Shown here one piece after another: positions 58,901-64,000 of a stretch of 64,000 bases of DNA; the first letter of the stretch is position 1; each line of letters starts with the position of its first letter. The stretch spans positions 41,411,541 through 41,475,540 of the forward strand of contig CM046457.1 in the NCBI GenBank assembly GCA_025506515.1. The letters run 5' to 3'. The notes beneath the pieces are model-generated. The model searched no databases. It was not told where the DNA came from and saw only the letters and a list, made by a program, of their open reading frames with translations. Made by a program: the position numbers and the translations under genes. This stretch comes from Flaveria trinervia (Eukaryota; Streptophyta; Magnoliopsida; Asterales; Asteraceae).

Positions 58901-60797
58901 GAATTTTCCAGATTTGGACCAGTAGTGTTATTATCTTCTAGAGATGATGTATGACACTCAGGGCTGTATACAGTTATAAAATGAAGAATTAGTTTTATGT
59001 TGTATTGAAGGCAATATGTATGAGATTCATATCCAAACAAGGTTTTACCTTTCTAAATCAATAGACCGCCGATGAGTATGGATTGTTTTGATGTGAATAT
59101 GAGGGGAGGGGAGTTAAAACCAGGAAAGACTTGAGTTGTTTTTGTCCCTTTTACAGGCTTTATAGGAGAGAGATTGTTGATGTAATTAAAAATAGGGGAG
59201 TCCTGAAATGCGAATAAAAGAACATTTTAACTTTAGCATGCCTTGTATGATCTTAAAGATATGTGCCATGAATATTACACTAAATGCGTATAGAATTGTA
59301 GTCCAGCTAATCCAATCAATTAAACTACCATCACTCAACTGATGATCAATTAACCTTCTAGCACTTAATCAACAAACTGATTACAATGATGCCTACAAAG
59401 GCCTAAGAAGTTCAATTGATTATAAAATCTACTACATTCGGGGGTTACAAGCGTATGAGCATTTCAGTATTGCACTGATCGTCTGTTCCAGAGGTACAAT
59501 TGAAAGGATTATTTTCAGTTTGTTAGAAATTAATGAACAAGCAAAAGTCAAAAGGAGGCAAACCTATTCACTTCTATGAATGCTTAGTTGTGCAAGTAGT
59601 TTAATTTAGAGAAGCAGGAACGTTGAAATGCAAAAGTGGCGATTGAGCATTCTAATGAAGGAGTAGCTTATGCTCAACATAAGAGATGGCAAACATCATC
59701 CCATTTACTTGTGAATTGTGGCCAGTTTAGGTTGCATTTTACCTCAAACCAACCAAAGGAATTAATCCAAAAAGAATTTAGCTAAGGTGGAATGGGTTAC
59801 ACAGGTCACCAAAAGTCTATTTCTAACGCATACAATCTCCTGAACCATTTCATGAATAGCTTCATATTACTACTGTAATAGTATTGCTTTTGTAATAGCA
59901 AATTCAACACATTAAATTCTTACAAAAAAATAATCAAAAAAGGAGTTTATAATGCTTGTGGATATCCATTTCAGCAAAGCTCTTTTCATCACAGGTCTTG
60001 TTTAACTGATCACACAACATGTTAAAAAGCCTTTAACATGTTTAGAAAGCCTAAGCAGGAACGTGTTTGAAATTTTTCACCAAGTTAACTAGGAGATGTG
60101 TTTTTTGTTTACTTAATGTTACATTCGTGAAGCCTTAGCGTTTAATGATCTGGCTCAAAAACATTTCGTTTCCACCCCTACGATACAATCTAAAACTTGG
60201 GACTCTTTTTCAAGTTTCAACAGCAAGCAAAGAACCAAACACCCATCATCTTATAATAAAACAATAACTTTCTAAGCTTATAGAAGTTACTTGCTAAGCA
60301 ACATTTGCAACATATCCAAACCTAAAGCAGTACTTACAATTCCCAGCCTGCAATCCAACAGTAAAGAGACCTAACTCTTGGATTAAACAAAAAGTCCAAA
60401 CACTATTCACAAATACCGCTTATAACAACTTAGAAAATTCCAATAGTAACATCAGGTGATTCCCGACCAAAACTACAAACCACTATCACATCTTCAGACA
60501 CTTAAGAAACCAATGCAAAGCATAGAGCCACAAAGGTCAATTCTCCAGAAATCAAACTGATATCATAAACCCATCACTAGAATCCAAAACCCATCGATTG
60601 TCCTATAACATATTCCAATTTCAACCAGCTTACAACTGATCATTTGCAATCGGAAGCAACGAACAAATGTAACATGATTGATGATAGAAATAAGATGTTG
60701 CTGTATTTACAATGATAGCTGTGGATTGTGGTTCAGTGGTGGAGGCGATGATTGCTGCGGTGGAGTTATTTGGATTTTGAGGAGCAGGGGATCCCAT
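52934..60797 (-). CDS. TCX: CPP-family transcription factor with two CXC motifs (TCX/TSO1-like), five apparent 1-bp indels
   Basis: Ten coding exons on the minus strand: 60797-60711, 59202-59049, 58963-58641, 57624-57134, 56456-56387, 56315-56131, 55295-55197, 55111-55045, 53788-53620, 53528-52934, all with GT-AG introns. ATG 60797 gives MGSPAPQNPNN. Exon 2 has DSPIFNYINNLSPIKPVK, exon 4 SGIGLHLNS and NPKKKR. CXC1 spans exons 5-6 (CKYCNCKKTKC), followed by the linker DPLAFAPKIV; CXC2 spans exons 7-8 (HKRGCNCKKSMC, YCECYQ, GCSEGCRCEGC). The C terminus has ILKAIPSFPPLTP. Family members bind CHR-type DNA in the nucleus, often in DREAM complexes, and control division and floral development. As written, 1-bp indels break exon 2 (about 59080), exon 3 (about 58680), exon 5 (T run, about 56393) and exon 6 twice (about 56290 and 56250). 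Allowing for these, every intron phase fits and the length is about 746 residues. Confidence 0.88.
57836..58154. mobile_element. MITE (Tourist/PIF-Harbinger-like) in intron 3 of the TCX gene
   Basis: Terminal inverted repeats GGGGTTGTTTGGCA and TGTCAAACACCCC with TAA target duplications (57833-57835 and 58155-58157), 319 bp, no coding capacity. The interior consists of repeated GAATGGTTCAG / CTTAATGGTTCA words in both orientations. The 3-bp TAA duplication suits PIF/Harbinger; an hAT assignment would need 8-bp duplications, which are not seen. Confidence 0.8.
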
Positions 60798-61017
60798 TTT
60801 GTGACAAAACCCTAATCCTCCTTCATATACTTGAGTTGAGTCTGCTGAAATCAATTTGGGTACAAATTAAAATGAACGGTAATTGCGCAAATAAAAGTTA
60901 ATGAATGATTTTGCTTTTAATTTTGTTTATGTTTTTGTTTAGAAATATTGTTAAATCGAGAGACATGTATGTGAGGGGCGGGATTTCGAAATTCTTGGGC
61001 CGGAATTTATGATGGTA

Positions 61018-61095
61018 TTATTAATTATTAATTAATTAATTATTTATTTATATTATATTTATATTATATTTATATAATTTTATTTTTATTAATAT
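61018..61095. repeat. AT-rich low-complexity tract upstream of the TCX gene
   Basis: Runs of TTAAT and TTATAT units, about 220 bp upstream of the TCX start codon. Bases 60798-61394 otherwise hold the presumed TCX promoter and 5' UTR; I see no clear TATA box position to name. Confidence 0.6.
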
Positions 61096-61394
61096 TTGTA
61101 CCAAGGCAAAACTAAACCCCTATCCCTATGATTATATTTCAATTGTATCGAAACTTTGTCTTTGGTACCGGAAGGTTTATTTGTTTTTCTCTTTGCACGA
61201 AGAGAAGAGGACATCATAGATGTAATATTTGAAATACCTCAGGAATGTTTGATCAATTTTGGTTGGATTGACTCGTCTAGAAAAATGTAGTCATACAATC
61301 ATCGTATGTCAATGATAGCGCCAACATTGATTACCTGCACCATCATAATAACTCATTCGTTCTTGTTTAGATATGTTTGGATCTATGTATGTGT

Positions 61395-63123
61395 GAATGT
61401 TTTAACTGATTTTGGGGCTAGAAACACATGTGTGAATGCTTTTATTTAAGTGGGTTTTGTGCCCGTATGAATGTGTATGTGTGAATGTGGGTGGGTTTGA
61501 ATTTGGTGATTTATGATGTTATGATAATGTCATGTTCTTATGATGATGCTTAGAATGTTAGAATGAGCTTAGAACATGTTTAATTGATGAATTGGGACTG
61601 AATATGATGATGATAGTATGTGTTGGCTGCACATGCGCCTAAAATAGACCCATGCACCCAACGTTCGAATTGTGTAAGTGTCCCATGCGCCCAAAACCCC
61701 ATGCGCCTAAATAGTTATCATGCGCCTAGAATAGGCTGCAAATTTACTAAGTATTCATGCGCCTAAAATAGCCCATGTGCCTAGGCACTCATGTGCCTAG
61801 GCACTCATGCGCCTGCATAGTGCTCATGCGCCTAGGAATTTGCCCAGGAGACTAAGTGTTGGGTCATGCGTCCCAATAGTACCCATGCGCCTAGAACTTT
61901 CCCATGCGCCTAAGTGTTCCCATGCGCCCAAAAAGCCATGCGCCTGCATAGTTCCCATGCGCCTAGGACTTAGATTATCTTTTTGAATTTTGGAAAAAAT
62001 GTAAAGTGTAGGCTTTGAATTGGGAAGTTCCTGGGGGTGAAGTAAGTTGACTTTATGATGTCATATGTGGTGTGATCGATGATGTTATGATTTGTGGCAT
62101 GCATAATGATGTGTGATGATGCTATGTATGTATGGTTACGTTATCTTCCTTGTTATGTATGTTCATTTTCCGTGGCTTTACGTGGTATGATTATGAAAGT
62201 AAATGGAAAGTATTACATAATGTAAAGCGGAAAGATAATGAAAAGAGGAACGTAAAGTATGAAAGATGAATTCATTAATGAATGATGAAATGGAAAGGCT
62301 TACAAGCCAATGTAAGGAGGTGCACGACTCTAAAATGTCGTTAGCTCAACTGTGTGTGGTTTAACTAACCCGTAAGGATACACACAGGGGTCTAGTCTTT
62401 GTGACTGGCCAAATGTATGGCTTATAGAAGTGATCTTGGTTGCTTACCCCGTTACTGGTGCCAGACTATGTGTGTTATGGAAGTCTGATCAACTTTGGCC
62501 TAGTACCCACTTTGTGCCTACGTTTGGGGTAAACTTATGTAAATTAGGATCCTTGTAGCTTGCCCCGGTACTGGTGCCATGCTATGTGCGTTATGGAAGT
62601 CTGATAAACTTTGGCCTAGTACCCGCTTCGTGCCTACGTTTGGGGTATAGCTGATGACATTGGTCGGAAAGATAGAATGAAAGATGAATAATGAATGTTA
62701 ATGGAAGATAACAATGATATTATATGTGTGTACGCATGATGTATGGCCACGTATAGAAGTAAAGAACGGTTTTAAGTGAATGAAAAGTATTTTACTTTAT
62801 AAAACTAGAACTCACTCAACAACACTGACTTCTATGTGTTTCCAATTGGCAGGTAAGGTTGTTGAGGATGGCATGAGACAACTACTTGGATTATTTTGGA
62901 TGGCATCCATTTCGTGTTATGATAATGTTCTTGTGATTTAATGCAAATTATGATATTTTGTAACAATTATCTACAATGTATTATTTTGCAAAAGCAACTA
63001 TGATTATATGAAATGGTTTAAATTTATTCCGCTGCAATGTTTTTTAGAAATTAAAAATGTAAATTATATGTTTTATGTGCAATGATTGCCCAACTGTGAG
63101 CGTTCCGGGAACGGGGCCTTACA
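61395..63123 (+). repeat. Gypsy-4 5' LTR (5'-truncated)
   Basis: Contains the CATGCGCC minisatellite (61630-61970), a segment with two copies of a unit of about 120 bp (about 62436-62646; core GTACTGGTGCCA and GGCCTAGTACCC), the GAACTCACTC block at 62809 and the terminal CCTTACA. It is closer to the solo LTR than to gypsy-1 in its middle part. Confidence 0.82.
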
Positions 63124-63126
63124 AGT

Positions 63127-63139
63127 TGGTATCAGATCC
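63127..63139 (+). other. Gypsy-4 primer-binding site (tRNA-iMet)
   Basis: TGGTATCAGATCC, one mismatch to the gypsy-1 PBS, three bases after the LTR end. Confidence 0.85.
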
Positions 63140-63351
63140 AAAGTTTATGTGAAACGGGTTAAAATTTTCAAAAGAAACATAAACTTAAACTAAAAATTGG
63201 ACAAAAGGAAAGGATGCCAGTCCGAGTAGCTGTTTGCCATCAGCTATTTTCTTTAATGATAATCGATATTATGTGCACATGTTATTTGATCTGTTTGCCC
63301 TTATTAGATTTAGATACTGATGTAGTCAGGATAGGAAATGCTTGGGGTATG

Positions 63352-63447
63352 AAAAGTAAAGTAAGTGGCTAATCACAACTGGCCACTGTAGTTAGGGACT
63401 TACTATACTTGACATAAACTGAGCTATTCCCTTGAATGATTGTTTTA
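63352..63447 (+). other. Gypsy-4 copy of the conserved leader block
   Basis: Nearly identical to 7195-7290 and about 38990-39085, including the AGTGGC/GCCACT and AGTAAGT/ACTTACT arms. Confidence 0.5.
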
Positions 63448-63475
63448 GTGTTTGAATCTTATAGCGTGTTAGGGG

Positions 63476-64000
63476 ATGGTCGGTGGTAGATCGTCAAAGG
63501 CTTCGCGAGGTGGAGTTCATGGTGGAAGTGGTGATGGATCATGGGTCACAAGAGGAAGGCCTCGAGCTGAAGAGGTGGCTCATGAAGAGCCCGAGACCCC
63601 TCATCCGGAGGGTGGTGACGAGAGTGCTAACTTAAAGGCCTCAGTGAAGGAGGTTATTGTAGAGGAGGTTCATCAGGTCATGCAAATGATCTTACCGTTT
63701 GTAGTGACCGAAGTGATAGATGTTGTACAAGAAGGAGAGAGGAAGGATAGGAATAGGTCCTCGGGAGGGAGAGAGCAGCCGGAGACTGAAACAATTGTCT
63801 CTACCGATGTGGAAGAGGAAGAAGAGCCTGTGCTGGAGGCAGCACGAGGCTGTAACTATGGGGCATTTCAAAGGTGTAAGTCCCTGACTTTTGATGACAA
63901 TGGCACTGCTACTGCTCCTCATCGGTGGTTGAGAGAGATGGAAGTTGTTTTGGATATTAGCGAGTGTTGTGAAGATCAGAAGGTGAAGTTGCCACTAAAG
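63476..64000 (+). CDS. Gypsy-4 gag (partial, open to window edge)
   Basis: ATG 63476 opens MVGGRSSKASRGGVHGG and stays open through PRAEEVAHEEPETPHPEGGD, SVKEVIVEEVHQVMQM, an acidic linker and RWLREMEVVLDISECCEDQ. It runs for about 165 codons to near 63985, where one base appears missing relative to gypsy-1 (KVKFATHSF). This is the N-terminal part of the chromovirus Gag. It is the only gypsy gag in the window whose 5' half has no stop or frameshift; gypsy-1 and gypsy-2 are both broken within the first 130 bp. The start is supported by the matching ATG in all three copies. Confidence 0.8.
   Translation, partial: MVGGRSSKASRGGVHGGSGDGSWVTRGRPRAEEVAHEEPETPHPEGGDESANLKASVKEVIVEEVHQVMQMILPFVVTEVIDVVQEGERKDRNRSSGGREQPETETIVSTDVEEEEEPVLEAARGCNYGAFQRCKSLTFDDNGTATAPHRWLREMEVVLDISECCEDQKVKLPLK

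Larger units (their letters stand above)
61395..64000 (+). mobile_element. Gypsy-4: Ty3/gypsy element, 5' LTR truncated, right side cut by window
   Basis: LTR-homologous sequence begins at about 61395-61405 (TTTTAACTGATTTTGGGGCT, equivalent to about 5310 in gypsy-1) with no TGTAACACC start, so the first several hundred bases of the LTR are missing. It ends at 63123 (CCTTACA), followed by PBS 63127-63139, the conserved leader block and gag from 63476. The TCX start codon is about 600 bp away and reads in the opposite direction. Confidence 0.85.

Noticed and set aside
58660..59040. 126-codon minus-strand frame as a stand-alone gene
   Set aside because: It is exon 3 of the TCX gene plus intron read-through on both sides; splice sites and phases define the true exon as 58641-58963.

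Overview
The window is nuclear DNA from a flowering plant. Introns have GT-AG borders, most of the sequence is LTR retrotransposon, primer-binding sites match plant initiator tRNA-Met, and there is one spliced plant-type gene. The accessory reading frames behind copia pol remind me of ORFs annotated in daisy-family (Asteraceae) genomes. That placement is from memory and is only an inference.

Layout. (1) 1-1611: the 5' end of a minus-strand copia element (copia C), cut by the window edge. (2) 1685-37860: a large minus-strand copia element (copia A) that holds two later plus-strand insertions. These are gypsy-1 (4843-14052) and copia B (19285-31686, perfect 5-bp target duplication TCACC). Without its insertions copia A is about 14.6 kb and copia B is 12.4 kb, both very long for Ty1/copia. 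In each, the extra length is mostly a third reading frame (ORF3) downstream of pol in sense orientation. (3) 38102-44408: gypsy-2, a complete plus-strand chromovirus-type element with target duplication AATAA. (4) 44885-44984: a 100-N scaffold gap. (5) 44985-47425: the 3' part of another probable copia element, with an ORF3-like frame and a putative 3' LTR. (6) 47562-49361: a gypsy solo LTR with target duplication CCTCT. (7) 49362-52933: intergenic. (8) 52934-60797: the only host gene, a ten-exon minus-strand CPP/TCX (TSO1-like, two CXC motifs) gene with a MITE in intron 3. (9) About 61395-64000: a gypsy element (gypsy-4) with a 5'-truncated LTR and an open gag running off the right edge.

Element biology. 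The four gypsy copies belong to one lineage (LTR ends TGTAACACC...CTTACA, tRNA-iMet PBS, degenerate chromodomain at the pol C terminus). They share a leader block with nested stems and an LTR hairpin whose two arms change together between copies. Copia A and B carry homologous accessory ORFs with a common N-terminal layout and a YPRF motif. In copia B this ORF is preceded by its own TATA-like box and pyrimidine-rich leader. Copia A has a second, near-identical polypurine tract between pol and ORF3. Copia A and the gypsy LTRs also share the same degenerate minisatellite.

Sequence quality. Nearly every pol gene is broken, mostly by 1-bp indels. The same is true of the TCX gene: five 1-bp indels fall in exons 2-6, yet every intron phase agrees once they are allowed for. 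Residual assembly indels are therefore a serious possibility, and the 'pseudogene' labels on the elements should be read with that in mind.
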